From Microbulbifer elongatus (lineage in GTDB: Bacteria > Pseudomonadota > Gammaproteobacteria > Pseudomonadales > Cellvibrionaceae): a stretch of DNA of 64,000 nt. This document shows, in pieces, positions 34,772 to 44,599 of the stretch; position 1 is the stretch's first letter; each line of letters starts with the position of its first letter. The stretch lies in assembly GCF_021165935.1 (NCBI RefSeq), contig NZ_CP088953.1, positions 2,713,501 through 2,777,500 of the forward strand. The letters are read 5' to 3'. A model generated the notes under the pieces. That model saw nothing but the letters and a program-made list of their open reading frames with translations. It was not told the DNA's origin and ran no database searches. The position numbers and the translations under genes were made by a program.

Positions 34772-36976
34772 ATGCCGTTATTTGATCACCCGGAACTCAA
34801 AGTTCAGAAAGATCGCCGCGTATGCCGGAATACGGATACCCGGATCGCCAAGTACAGCCGCCGTGGGATGCTGTTCACCATGGTGGCGTTCGCCATTGCC
34901 GTTGCCATTGGTGAGCTGAGAACGATTGCACCGAAGCTTGTTTTGTCACTGGCGATTGTGTTGGTGCTGGTGACCCTGTTTCGCGCCTATTACGTGTTCC
35001 GCTTTGACCATATATATGCCACCGGGCCCAAGCGCTGGCGTCACCGCTATTTCCTCGCTTCCACGCTCGGCGCTATCTGGTGGGGCGTAATCCTGCTGAG
35101 CCATGTGTTTCTGCTGGGCTTTTCGCCCGCCACCCAGTTCCTGTGGCTATACACCGTCGTGTTCTGTGCCAGCGTGGCCTCGGTATTTTCTCCTTACCAC
35201 CGTTTTCTCACCTGGTTTCTCGCAGGGTCGCTGGTACCGGCCGCTCTTCAAGGCTTCATGACGGCGGATATACTGGGTGCCATCTACGGCGCGCTGACGC
35301 TGGCATTTGTCTGGTTGATGGCCCATCAGGCCCGTCGCGAGTCGGAAAACTACTGGGATCGGGTAGCGGCGATGCAGGCACTGCAGCAGAAGGCCAGTAA
35401 CCTCGCCGCCGCGCGTAAGCACTCCGACGCCGCGGTGGAGGTCACCAATGAGTTTCTGGCCAATGTCGGTCAGGAGTTTCGCAGTCAGCTGTCGGATTCT
35501 CTCGGCGCTCTGGCGCTGCTGGAGGGCGACCGGCTCTCCGAGCGCCAGCGGGAATGGGTGCGGCTGGCGAAAAATGCCTGTAATCAACAGCTCAAGCTGG
35601 TGGATAACGTGGGCATGTTCACGCGAGTGGCGCGTAAGGACATTCACTTGCGGCGCTCCCCATTCAATCTGGTGCGCACGATTGAGAAAGCCTTCAAGTT
35701 CGCCGCTCGGGCTGCTCAACGGCAACGTCTGGAATTCAACTTCCAGATCAGCGACGAGCTGCCGGTGATGGTAACCGGGGACAACCGAAAAACCGCCCAG
35801 CTGATCCGCAACTTGGTGGACTCTGCCACTGTGATTGCAGAAAGCGGCGAGCTCTGGGGCGAAGTCCTGTTTGAGCAGGTAGGGGCCGACGAGGGGCAGT
35901 TGACACTCAAACTGGTGGACAATGGCCGTGGTGAAATTCTTCCGGACGAGTCTGAGCTGTTTGGTGCATTCTCACGGATGGATACCACACAGGTGACCAC
36001 GGGGCTTGGTCTGAATATTGCCAAAGGGCTGGCCGAAGCCATGGGCGGGTATCTGCAGCTGTACTCCTCGGATGAGGGCAACCGCTATCAGGCCGTCATC
36101 AAATTCGAAATCGAACCGAACCAGCGGATTTACCTGCAACCAGACCGGCGCCTGCAGGATACCGATATCCTGCTGTTGCATCAGCGTGGCCTCTTTGTCG
36201 GTGGTATCGTACAGCAGCTGAAATCCTTCGGCATGGAAGTGTCCTGCGAGGTGTGGGAGGACGGCAGCACCGCACCGATGGATGCGCTGTTGCAGTTTAT
36301 GGAGCGCGGTCAGCTGGTTGTCCTGGCGCCGGCGGCGGGAGATGCGCAGCTCTTGAGTGGCGTGACTCAGGTGATTACCTCCAACAAGGTGGAGAATGCA
36401 AGATTCCCGCTGTTGTGCCTGGGCGGTTACGGGCACAAGCTGGAATTTTCTCCGCTGGCCGCCGCCGATCCAGAAGCACAGTATCTGGCCCGGCCGGTTA
36501 CCCGCAAGGAGTTTCACGACGCACTGGTATTGCGGTTGTTCGGCGGCCAGAAAAAAGCCAGCCGCCGGGTGGTCAGCCAGCATTCGGCAGTCCCTCGGAA
36601 AAACAACCTGCTGCTGATTGAAGAGTCCCGTCAGCACCAGGGGGTGACCGAGGAAATGGTTCAGGCACTGGGGTATCAGGTCCAGGTGGTGCCCTCGGTT
36701 GAAGAAGCCCTGGCACTACTGCCGGATGGAAACTATGACCTGTTACTGGTGGACTGCCAGCAGAATACCGGACACAGTGCCGAGATCATCGAGCAGTTGC
36801 GGCTTTGGGAAGCCGAGTACTCGACGGATGACCGCCTGCCGATCGTGGCGCTGACCAGCACCACGGAAGAACAGTTTGAGGGGCGGTGTCTGGCAGCGGG
36901 AATGGATGATTTCCTTACCAAGCCATTGAGTAAAGACAGTCTGGCGGAGACATTGGAACGTTGGCTCGGCGAATAA
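34772..36976 (+). CDS. Hybrid sensor kinase lacking the phospho-accepting histidine
   Basis: 734 aa. About six transmembrane helices (residues 34-185), then a dimerisation helix where the H-box reads FLANVGQEFRSQL: Gln234 replaces the histidine and Gln239 the usual proline. The ATPase domain (about 335-450) keeps G2 (TGLGLNIAKGLAEAMGG) but has altered N and G1 boxes (LVDSATVI, DNGRGEI). A degenerate receiver-like region follows (about 475-590), then an intact receiver domain (611-734) with Glu617/Glu618, Asp661, Thr695 and Lys717. It ends before a bidirectional terminator. It may scaffold or accept phosphate from another kinase. Confidence 0.85.
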   Translation: MPLFDHPELKVQKDRRVCRNTDTRIAKYSRRGMLFTMVAFAIAVAIGELRTIAPKLVLSLAIVLVLVTLFRAYYVFRFDHIYATGPKRWRHRYFLASTLGAIWWGVILLSHVFLLGFSPATQFLWLYTVVFCASVASVFSPYHRFLTWFLAGSLVPAALQGFMTADILGAIYGALTLAFVWLMAHQARRESENYWDRVAAMQALQQKASNLAAARKHSDAAVEVTNEFLANVGQEFRSQLSDSLGALALLEGDRLSERQREWVRLAKNACNQQLKLVDNVGMFTRVARKDIHLRRSPFNLVRTIEKAFKFAARAAQRQRLEFNFQISDELPVMVTGDNRKTAQLIRNLVDSATVIAESGELWGEVLFEQVGADEGQLTLKLVDNGRGEILPDESELFGAFSRMDTTQVTTGLGLNIAKGLAEAMGGYLQLYSSDEGNRYQAVIKFEIEPNQRIYLQPDRRLQDTDILLLHQRGLFVGGIVQQLKSFGMEVSCEVWEDGSTAPMDALLQFMERGQLVVLAPAAGDAQLLSGVTQVITSNKVENARFPLLCLGGYGHKLEFSPLAAADPEAQYLARPVTRKEFHDALVLRLFGGQKKASRRVVSQHSAVPRKNNLLLIEESRQHQGVTEEMVQALGYQVQVVPSVEEALALLPDGNYDLLLVDCQQNTGHSAEIIEQLRLWEAEYSTDDRLPIVALTSTTEEQFEGRCLAAGMDDFLTKPLSKDSLAETLERWLGE

Positions 36977-36994
36977 GCAGATCGCGAAGCCGTT

Positions 36995-37028
36995 AAAAAA
37001 ATGGCCTGTCTATGACAGGCCATTTTTG
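36995..37028. terminator. Bidirectional terminator between the kinase and TonB receptor genes
   Basis: Perfect 14-bp stem AAAAATGGCCTGTC (36997-37010) / GACAGGCCATTTTT (37014-37027) with a 3-nt loop. T-runs exist for both directions, suiting its place between convergent genes. Confidence 0.85.
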
Positions 37029-37068
37029 TTTTGCGGAGCCGTAAAGTTCTGGCTCCGCAGGGGCTGGA

Positions 37069-40000
37069 TCAGAAGTTGTACTTCAGGCCCAGCTTCACAC
37101 GCCAGGTAGACTCCGCTGCCTCGAAACGGCTGTAGTTGCGCGAATCAAAGCCGCCGAATGGTTCGTCGTAAACGTACTGTCCTTCTTCATTGACTTCAAA
37201 ATCGAACAGTTTGTTCTGCGGGTACTCCAGATCGTACACCTTACCCCAATCGTCGTTGAGCAGATTGGCGAAATTGTCGATGGTGAGGTACACCAGACCG
37301 CGGTGCTCCGGCATAAATCCTGGGACTTCCTGGCTGATTGCCAGATCCATGGTGGTTACCCAGGGCATATTGTCGGAGTACTTGTCTACAAACCCACCGG
37401 CATAGCCATCGACACCGGCGGCACGGGCCATTTCCATGATTTCCGCGTAGCTCAGACCATTTTCAAAGTCCACGTTGGGGTCATCTGCACCGGACGGGAT
37501 ATAGGCCAGGTACACATCGGAGTCGTCGAAGCTGGCCTGATCGCCGAAGTGTGCATCGCGGTAGGAGTCCAAGGTCCAGGAGAACGGACGACCAGAGCGG
37601 CGCTCCATGAACAGGTTGAAGTTGGTGGCGTAGCCCTGGATGAACTCGGCGCGGTAGCCCAGATTCAGAACGAAGCGATGCTCGATTTCATAGTAGGCAG
37701 TGCCTTCCAGGGGCTGGTTGCGGTTTTCGGTTACTTCGTACTGGAAGTTGGATTCCGCCGTGGAGCTGGTACCCGGATTCACTTCGGTAATGTCCTGATT
37801 GGTGTAGGACAGGTTGAAGGAGAGGCCGTTGTCAAAGGCTTTGTCCAGGGCGGTGGACCAAATGATACTGCGGCCACCATTGTCGACGTTGGTCAGCTCC
37901 AGGTCGTAGTTGCCTTCGAACTCGGTGCCGTCATAGATGCTGTCCCAGATAATGCGGTCGCCGATACGCTTGCCGTTATCGACCCGCGACAGGTCGCGCC
38001 AGTACACCGCATTTTCACGATCGACGTACATGACTTCGGTGCTCCAGCTGAAGTCATCACCCACGCCCGGAATTGCAAACACATAGTCCGCAGCCAGCTG
38101 GTAGCGCCAGTCGGAAGGAAGCTCGAAGTCCGGATCGATGGTGTTGGTGCTGCCGGCACCGGGTTCCAGGGCGTCCAACGCCGCCTGAGGGACACCGGTG
38201 AAGTTGACGTCGGAAGGGTCAACATCGGTGCTGTAGTAAGAATCCTTGGTGGTGCCGTCGTTGGTGTAGGCATTGGATACCCACACCAGCGGCATGCCGC
38301 CGCTGAAGCGTCCGACGCCACCGCGCAGGGTCAGGTCATCCTGAAGCTCCCAGTTAAAGCCGATACGCGGCAGGAAGATGTCGCGTCCATCCAGGTTTTC
38401 AGTGTTGCTGAAACCATAGGTTTCCACAAAATTATCGTTCTGGTTGGGGGCGCTGTCGATACTCAGGGTCTCGTAGCGCAGACCGGCCACAAGCTCAAAT
38501 CCGGCGAATGGCTCTAAGGTGGCTTCACCATAGAGAGAGTAGGTGGTGCCGTTTACATCGTAGGCAATATCATCGATGTTATTGGTGTAGGCGTTGCTGT
38601 ACTCGAGGCTGGCGACTTCGCGGTTTTCAAACGCGTCGAGGTCGTCAAAGGTCCAGGTGCCCCGTGCATCGCGGCCGTAGAGGTTGTAGTTCAGGTGTCC
38701 TCCAGTTCCGCACCGAAGCGATACTGGACTTCACCGGCCAGGTAGGTGCCGTGTACGCCAAAGTTCCATACTTCGTTGGCCAGCACGTTAGCGTGGCGGT
38801 TTTCATCCGCACCGGCGACGATATACCCATCTTCGGTCTGGATATTGATTTCCCCCCAGCTGGAGCTGGTCAGGGAGGCCTGCTCATAGTCCTTGTAGGA
38901 CAGGTTCACCTCAGTGCTGAATACATCGCTCCAGTCCGAGAACAGGTGCGCGGTGTAGTAGGTGGTGTCCTGGGCCATGGTCCACAGGTTGGAGCCTAGA
39001 TTCAGGGTGGCGCTGCCGTCGGTGTAGTTGCGCGCGGAGCGGGTTTCCTGGGTGCTGTAGGTGAAGTCGGCGCGCTGGTTATCGGCGATATTCCAGTCCA
39101 GTTTTACCAGAACCTTTTCATCGCTATCGGGATCAGGGGCAGATCCTGCAGTGTCATTCAGGCCGTATACATCCTGAAGAATCGCCAGGGCGCGGTCGCG
39201 CTCCGCTGGGGTGACATCGTGATTGGCGAGGGTGTTCAGGTCGTAATCAAACGCGACTTCTTCTTCCCACTTCTCATAGGAAGAGAAGAAAAACAGTTTG
39301 TCCTGTACCAGCGCGCCGCTGAAGGTCGCACCGTAAGTCTCTTCTTCGTTCTCGATATCGATCTCAGTAACCGAGCCATCGGTGGGCAGTCGATCGTCTT
39401 TGGCTGTGCCAGTCCACGGCGTATTTTCGACATAGATGCTGCCGTGATATTCGTTGGTACCGGATTTGGTCACGGCGTTAATGTTACCGCCGCCAAACTT
39501 GCCGATACGGGCATCGAATGGTGCGAAATCCACGGAGATCTGCTCAACCGCATCCAGGGAGATCGGTGGGCGGTTGGTGGGGTAACCGTTGGACTGCAGG
39601 CCGAACGTATCGTTGATACCCACGCTGTCGATGGTGAACGCGTTGTATTTCGGGTTGGAGCCCGCGATGCTGAGCTCGGTGCCATCGGGGCTGACCACCG
39701 CCAGTGGGTTGGCCCGGATGACTTCCTTGAGATCGCGATTGAAGGTTGCAGCGGAGGAAATCTGGTCTTCACCGAAAACACTGCTGGAACCGCGGTTCTT
39801 TGACAGCAGCGCCTCTGCTGTCACTACAACCTCTTCAAGTTCATTCACTTCCACGTCATCGCTATCGAGGTCGATGGGGAGGACTAAGGGATTGCCCAGG
39901 GAAAGATAAATGCCGTTAACCGTCTCATCACCAAAATCGGACTCAACGCGCACGGTATAAGGACCACCTACACGCAGGCCGGATGCATTGAAGCGGCCAG

Positions 40001-40217
40001 CATTGCCACTTTCAATAATGCTCTGGGTATTGGAGGGCTGGTGAATGATGGTGAGCTTGGCATTTTCGACGGGTTTCCCCCCATCGCTGGTAACCACGCC
40101 ACGAATGGCCGAAGTCGTCTGTTGCGCGCTGGCGGTCGGTGCGATTCCCAGCGCGGAGATTACCGCAGCGGATAGTAGCGCAACAGGGAACACGTTGCTT
40201 TTTACGGGACTGTTCAT
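37069..40217 (-). pseudogene. Oar-like TonB-dependent receptor, broken by one frameshift
   Basis: The full reading would be about 1,050 aa. The first part (40217-38691, 508 aa) has a signal peptide ending SAQQ, a carboxypeptidase-regulatory-like domain (IRGVVTSDGGKPVENAKLTI), a plug (LKEVIRANPLAVVSPDG) and the first barrel strands. It stops at a TGA at 38691-38693. The other frame continues at once with LNYNLYGRDARGTW and runs to 37069, ending in the barrel terminus KLGLKYNF. A single missing base near 38695-38700 explains it. This is either a recent mutation or a sequence error. A ribosome site (AGGAGAG) precedes the ATG. Confidence 0.8.
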
Positions 40218-40716
40218 GGAACTCTCCTAATGTGTACTTCTAAAACCCGTACGGGCGTACCGTATCCTCGGTATCTTCCCGTTGGCCTGAATATGTATCT
40301 CGTTGATATTGGTCTCGGCCTGCAGTGCAGCCGGCCGAACTTTCGGCGGGCCCATTGTTGGTGAGAAGTCTTTCAATGGAGTGAAGGAAATATTTCCGGT
40401 TTATCGCAAAAGGGTGACAGATACTTTTTATCTATCAGCGCCATTGACGGAGCAAATTGCCCAGCTGTGATAATCCAGAGATTGCCGGTTTTTCTATGTG
40501 GAGGAGGGGCTGTCTGCGCAGCTCGGGGGCGGTGGTGCAAACCTTGTTTAAAACGCCTGTGGATGCCTCATGGCAAGGACGAGGGTTTTGAAGAGGCGCC
40601 CATGCGCTTCGCTACGCGATGCGCATTGAAATGGGTTTGCGGTTTTACCCGAATGGTCGGTACTTATTTTGAAGTCTGGTGCCGCGTGTGCGACACCAGC
40701 TTTGCAGAGGTTGCAC
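40218..40716. other. Intergenic region upstream of the Oar-like receptor and downstream of arsH
   Basis: About 500 bp. Near 40218-40460 it is AT-rich and should hold the receptor promoter. From 40490 to 40710 it contains a palindrome (40602-40626) and a hairpin CTGGTGCCGC/GCGACACCAG (40676-40699) that may end the arsH transcript. A plus-strand frame of 107 codons here is not protein-like. Confidence 0.45.
40602..40626. repeat. Short extragenic palindrome
   Basis: ATGCGCTTCGC/GCGATGCGCAT, an 11-bp stem with one mismatch and a TAC loop. It resembles the ATGCGC ends of the palindrome at 19079-19158, so the two may be relatives. Confidence 0.4.
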
Positions 40717-41436
40717 TTACATGGAGCGTTGATCAATCCGCTTTCGAAACTCTTCACTGGTTTCCTTTCGTTCGGAGTAGCGATCGGTAAAGTAGTCCCG
40801 TTTGTCTTTGAGCAAGTAGGTAAACTTCATCAGCTCTTCCATCACGTCCACAATGCGGTCGTAATAGGAGGAAGGCTTCATGCGGTCATTGTCATCAAAC
40901 TCCAGCCAGGCCTTGGCCACAGAAGACTGGTTGGGGATGGTGACCATGCGCATCCAGCGACCGAGAATACGCATCTGGTTGACGGCATTAAACGATTGAG
41001 AGCCACCACATACCTGCATCACGGCGAGAGTTTTTCCCTGAGTGGGCCGCACACCTTGCATCGCCTGTGGAATCCAGTCGATCTGGGCTTTCATGATACC
41101 GGTCATGGCACCATGACGTTCCGGTGAGGACCACACCATGCCATCGCACCAGGTGGCGAGATCGCGTAGTTCCCGGACTTTGGGGTGCTCGGCATCGGCG
41201 TCATCCGGCAGTGGCAAACCGGATGGGTTGAAAATGCGGGTTTCCGCACCCAGCCGGTTGAGGATACGCGCTGCCTCTTCCGCTGCGAGACGCGAAAATG
41301 ACCGTGCTCTGAGGGAGCCATATAGCAGCAGAATTTTGGGTGCTGTTTCGGCAATCGGCGCAGTGAGTTGGCTTTTGTCGGTCTCCCGGAAGCAGTCCGC
41401 TACCAGGTTCGGTATATCGCTAATCTGTTCGCTCAC
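40717..41436 (-). CDS. arsH: Organoarsenical oxidase/NADPH flavoprotein ArsH
   Basis: 239 aa. Flavodoxin-like fold with the FMN-binding loop ([23 protein letters not shown]) and the ArsH signature [21 protein letters not shown]. ArsH uses FMN and NADPH to oxidise trivalent organoarsenicals and also reduces quinones and metals. Last gene of the ars operon; its start overlaps the acr3 stop by 4 bp (ATGA). Confidence 0.94.
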   Translation of the reverse strand: MSEQISDIPNLVADCFRETDKSQLTAPIAETAPKILLLYGSLRARSFSRLAAEEAARILNRLGAETRIFNPSGLPLPDDADAEHPKVRELRDLATWCDGMVWSSPERHGAMTGIMKAQIDWIPQAMQGVRPTQGKTLAVMQVCGGSQSFNAVNQMRILGRWMRMVTIPNQSSVAKAWLEFDDNDRMKPSSYYDRIVDVMEELMKFTYLLKDKRDYFTDRYSERKETSEEFRKRIDQRSM

Positions 41437-42494
41437 ACATTTTCTCCCACTTTGGTCTCTGTGGTTTGATCGGTGTTCCCGTCAAACCAGTGGCGGGTGC
41501 GGTTGGCAATTGCAACCAGAGACAGCATGACCGGTACTTCCACCAGAACACCAACCACGGTCGCCAGCGCGGCCCCGGAATGCAGTCCAAACAGTGAGAT
41601 GGCCACCGCAACCGCCAGCTCAAAAAAGTTCGAAGTGCCGATCATACATGCCGGTGCAGCGATGTTATGCGGCAGTTTCATTTTGTGTGCGGCAACATAA
41701 CTGAATGCAAATATGCCGTAGGTCTGGATCAACAGCGGAATTGCAATCAGCAGAATCGCCAGCGGATTGGCGAGGATAGTCTCAGCCTGGAACCCAAACA
41801 GAAGAACCACCGTCGCCAGCAGGCCACCCACGGAAATTGGCTTTACCCGTTGCAGAAAGTTTTCCAGGCGGCTGTGGTCATTGGCTTTATCGAGGGCGCG
41901 ACGCGTGAGGATACCGGCGATCAGAGGTAGCAATACGTACAGCACTACAGAAAGGATAAGGGTATCCCAGGGCACCGTGATATCGCTGACCCCAAGTAAC
42001 AGGGCAGCAATGGGCGCAAACGCGAAGATCATGATCACATCGTTCACCGAGACCTGCACCAGGGTGTAGTTGGCGTCGCCGCGGGTGAGCTGGCTCCACA
42101 CAAATACCATCGCTGTACACGGGGCGACCCCCAGCAGGATCATACCGGCGATATATTCCGATGCAGTTTGCGGGTCCACAAGATCCGCAAACAGTACCCG
42201 AAAGAAAAGCCAGCCGAGCGCGGCCATGGTAAAGGGCTTGATCAACCAGTTGACCACCAGGGTAAGGGCCAGCCCCTTTGGTTTTTCACCGACATGCTTG
42301 ATGGAAGAAAAATCCACCTGCACCATCATCGGATAGATCATCACCCAGATGAACACTGCGACGGGCAGGTTGACGTGGGCGATTTCCATCCCGGCGATTT
42401 GCTGAAATACTTCCGGTGCCATGTTGCCGAGAACAAGACCGGCAAGAATACACAGTCCTACCCAAAGAGACAGATAGCGCTCAAAGATTCCCAT
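41433..42494 (-). CDS. acr3: Arsenite efflux permease Acr3
   Basis: 353 aa with about ten transmembrane helices. The Acr3-type signature is visible: the start [20 protein letters not shown], the segment [10 protein letters not shown], and the conserved Cys in [13 protein letters not shown] on helix 4 that is needed for arsenite transport. It is distinct from ArsB. Ribosome site GGAGAG lies before the ATG. Coupled to arsH by a 4-bp overlap, and 26 bp after arsC. Confidence 0.95.
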   Translation of the reverse strand: MGIFERYLSLWVGLCILAGLVLGNMAPEVFQQIAGMEIAHVNLPVAVFIWVMIYPMMVQVDFSSIKHVGEKPKGLALTLVVNWLIKPFTMAALGWLFFRVLFADLVDPQTASEYIAGMILLGVAPCTAMVFVWSQLTRGDANYTLVQVSVNDVIMIFAFAPIAALLLGVSDITVPWDTLILSVVLYVLLPLIAGILTRRALDKANDHSRLENFLQRVKPISVGGLLATVVLLFGFQAETILANPLAILLIAIPLLIQTYGIFAFSYVAAHKMKLPHNIAAPACMIGTSNFFELAVAVAISLFGLHSGAALATVVGVLVEVPVMLSLVAIANRTRHWFDGNTDQTTETKVGENV

Positions 42495-42520
42495 TTTTCT
42501 GCTCTCCTGTTTGTTGCCGA

Positions 42521-42994
42521 TTATTCGCCCTGAACCAAGGCCTGCGCGGCATCACGCAGGTCGGATCCGTGCTTCTTGTCCAGCTCCAGCTCGAGCATCT
42601 TTTCTACGCGCGCCTGAATGGCATCGATCGTCTGATGGAACGCCCGGGCCAGTTCTTCTTCGCTGCCTTCCAGTTTCGACGGATCCTCCAGGCCCCAATG
42701 CACTTTGGTCGACTCACCCAGCCAGATTGGGCAGGCCTCCCCAGCGGCACTGTCGCATACGGTGACCACCAGATCTGGCGTCCAGCTTTCAAAGTCGTCC
42801 CAAGACTGACTCTTCAGGCCTTCGGTGGAAATACCCCGTTCCGCGAGATACTTGAGTGACAGTGGGTGTACTTCGCCACTTGGCTGGCTACCGGCGCTGC
42901 GCGCATCGATACGTCCCTGGCTGAGGTAATTGGTCACCGCTTCGCTCAGAATGCTGCGGCAGCGATTATGGGTGCAGATATACAGAATTTTCAT
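42521..42994 (-). CDS. arsC: Arsenate reductase ArsC, low-molecular-weight phosphatase type
   Basis: 157 aa from the ATG at 42994, which has GAGAG upstream; a TTG five codons earlier is less likely. The P-loop CTHNRCRS (CX5R) carries the nucleophilic cysteine, and a second pair of cysteines lies in [11 protein letters not shown], giving the three-Cys relay of thioredoxin-linked arsenate reductases. It reduces arsenate to arsenite for export by Acr3. Confidence 0.94.
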   Translation of the reverse strand: MKILYICTHNRCRSILSEAVTNYLSQGRIDARSAGSQPSGEVHPLSLKYLAERGISTEGLKSQSWDDFESWTPDLVVTVCDSAAGEACPIWLGESTKVHWGLEDPSKLEGSEEELARAFHQTIDAIQARVEKMLELELDKKHGSDLRDAAQALVQGE

Positions 42995-43093
42995 CGGAAG
43001 CTCTCTCAATTAGGGCAGTCGGTATTTTGTTGGATCAATGGTTGATGGGCATCAGACGCGATGGTCAGAAACCGCTGGAATTTCGTTGCTCAG

Positions 43094-43438
43094 TCAACAG
43101 CAATTGGCGGCGCTGCTTGGGCGGTCCTGCATTTGACTGAGCGCCTGATGATTGGGCTGGATAAACCCGGGGATGGCCTGCAGAGTCTGTTGAAGAATGT
43201 CGGTAACCCACTGGGGCAGGCTCGGGGCAAGGCGGTAGTACACCCACTGGCCACGGCGTTCATCCTGCAACAGATCACAGTTCCGGAGCTGGGCCAGGTG
43301 CCGCGAGATTTTGGGCTGGCTCTGATCCAGGGCGCACATCAGCTCGCAGACGCAGAGCTCGCCCTCGCTGGCGATCAGAAGAAGGCTGCGCAGTCGGGTG
43401 TCATCAGCCAGACATTTGAAGACGGAAACCGGGTTCAT
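43094..43438 (-). CDS. arsR: Arsenic-responsive repressor ArsR
   Basis: 114 aa from the ATG at 43438 with AGGAG 7 bp before it; the open frame extends 11 codons upstream. Winged helix of the ArsR/SmtB family (SVFKCLADDTRLRSLLLI, SQPKISRHLAQLRNCDLL). The CVC in ELCVCELM matches the arsenite-binding pair in the DNA-binding helix region; the protein also ends in CysCys. First gene of arsR-arsC-acr3-arsH. Confidence 0.94.
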   Translation of the reverse strand: MNPVSVFKCLADDTRLRSLLLIASEGELCVCELMCALDQSQPKISRHLAQLRNCDLLQDERRGQWVYYRLAPSLPQWVTDILQQTLQAIPGFIQPNHQALSQMQDRPSSAANCC

Positions 43439-43489
43439 CGGTGGCTCCTGGCCCGGGTGGGCGAAGTACAATTCAAACTTGGGGTAAGG

Positions 43490-43525
43490 ATATTCGAAAA
43501 GTCATATATATGCAAAAACGAATAT
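43490..43525. promoter_or_regulatory. Candidate ArsR operator and promoter
   Basis: Inverted repeat ATATTCG (43490-43496) / CGAATAT (43519-43525) around a CATATATATG palindrome (43503-43512), 52 bp upstream of the arsR ATG. AT-rich dyads in this place are the usual ArsR targets. It sits where -35/-10 elements of the operon would be expected. Confidence 0.5.
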
Positions 43526-43596
43526 TTGTAGCTCAAGGGATGCTGCGGGATGGGGTGTTCCGAAGGGGAGCGGGAAAGGGGAACGAAAACGGAGGT

Positions 43597-43633
43597 GGGT
43601 AGGGTGCGCACCGGCATTCACCGGCGCGCATTG
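43597..43633. repeat. Extragenic palindrome of the GTAGGGTG type
   Basis: GGTAGGGTGCGCACCGG followed by an inverted copy: TGCGCACCGG/CCGGCGCGCA (one mismatch), loop CATTCA. Its beginning (GTAGGGTG) and the word CATTCACC are shared with the longer palindrome at 19079-19158. It lies just after the xthA stop. Confidence 0.4.
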
Positions 43634-43645
43634 CTGCTGGAGGGG

Positions 43646-44461
43646 TCAGATATCGAATTCCGCCCACACGGGCGCGTGATCCGAGGGACGCTCCATACCG
43701 CGGATATCGTAGTCGATACCGGTATTCACGCAGCGCTCGGCCAGTACCTGGGATGCCAGGATCAGGTCGATGCGCAGTCCACGCCGCGGCTCACGGTCAA
43801 AACCACGGCTGCGGTAATCAAACCAGCTGAACAGGTCATCGGTGTCCGGGTACTGCGCGCGGAAGGTATCCACCAGCCCCCAGTTGTGAATTTTCTCCAG
43901 CCATTCTCGCTCCTCCGGCAAAAAGCTGCATTTGCCATCCCGTAGCCAGCGCTTGCGGTTGGGCTCGCCAATACCGATATCCAGGTCGGTGGGGGAGATG
44001 TTCATGTCGCCAATCACCAGAACCGGCGCTTTGCTGTCACAGCTGTTGTTCAGGTACGCGTCTAGGTCCGCGTAATACTTCTGCTTGGCCGGGAACTTCA
44101 CCGGGTGTTCGCGATTCTCACCCTGAGGAAAATATCCATTGATTACCGTGAGCGGTTGATCGGCTCCGATATCAAACTGGCCGGCCACCAGGCGGCGCTG
44201 GGCATCGTCGGCGTCGGTGGGGAAACCGTACTGCTTCTTGAGAAAGGGGTAGCGGGAGAGCAGGGCAACACCGTAGTGCGTCTTCTGACCGAAATAGATG
44301 ACCTCGTACCCCAGGTCGCGAATGACATCGACCGGGAAGTCTTCATCTGTCACCTTGGTTTCCTGTAGGCCGATGATATCTGGCGACTGGGTCTTTACCA
44401 GTGCCTCCATCTGGTGCAGGCGTGCGCGAATGCTGTTTACGTTAAAGGATACGACTTTCAT
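43646..44461 (-). CDS. xthA: Exodeoxyribonuclease III
   Basis: 271 aa from the ATG at 44461 with GGAAGGA upstream. Exonuclease-endonuclease-phosphatase fold: [11 protein letters not shown] (metal-binding Asn), GLQETKV (Glu), the Asp-Asn pair in [11 protein letters not shown], and the terminal [10 protein letters not shown] with the catalytic histidine. It acts on abasic sites and 3' blocks in base excision repair. It stands between the ars operon and prc, on the same strand. Confidence 0.95.
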   Translation of the reverse strand: MKVVSFNVNSIRARLHQMEALVKTQSPDIIGLQETKVTDEDFPVDVIRDLGYEVIYFGQKTHYGVALLSRYPFLKKQYGFPTDADDAQRRLVAGQFDIGADQPLTVINGYFPQGENREHPVKFPAKQKYYADLDAYLNNSCDSKAPVLVIGDMNISPTDLDIGIGEPNRKRWLRDGKCSFLPEEREWLEKIHNWGLVDTFRAQYPDTDDLFSWFDYRSRGFDREPRRGLRIDLILASQVLAERCVNTGIDYDIRGMERPSDHAPVWAEFDI

Positions 44462-44493
44462 TTTCCTTCCCCCCAAAGTGTTTTATCAAATAG

Positions 44494-44538
44494 GTAAAAA
44501 GCCAAAGCCCGCGGCTCGACAAGAGCAGCGGGCTTGGC
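44494..44538 (-). terminator. Terminator of prc
   Basis: On the minus strand GCCAAGCCCGC (44538-44528) pairs with GCGGGCTTTGGC (44512-44501, one bulge) and is followed by TTTTTA. It lies between prc and xthA. Confidence 0.75.
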
Positions 44539-44599
44539 AGAAATTTTGTTGGCCCGGGGTGACACCACTCCCGGGCTGTTGGCTTCTGGCGAACGCCGG

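Noticed and set aside
38680..38710. Programmed frameshift in the TonB receptor
   Set aside because: No slippery heptamer or downstream structure; a missing base explains it more simply.
40467..40790. Plus-strand frame of 107 codons
   Set aside because: Contains the palindrome and hairpin, rich in Cys and Trp as a chance frame, and runs into the end of arsH.
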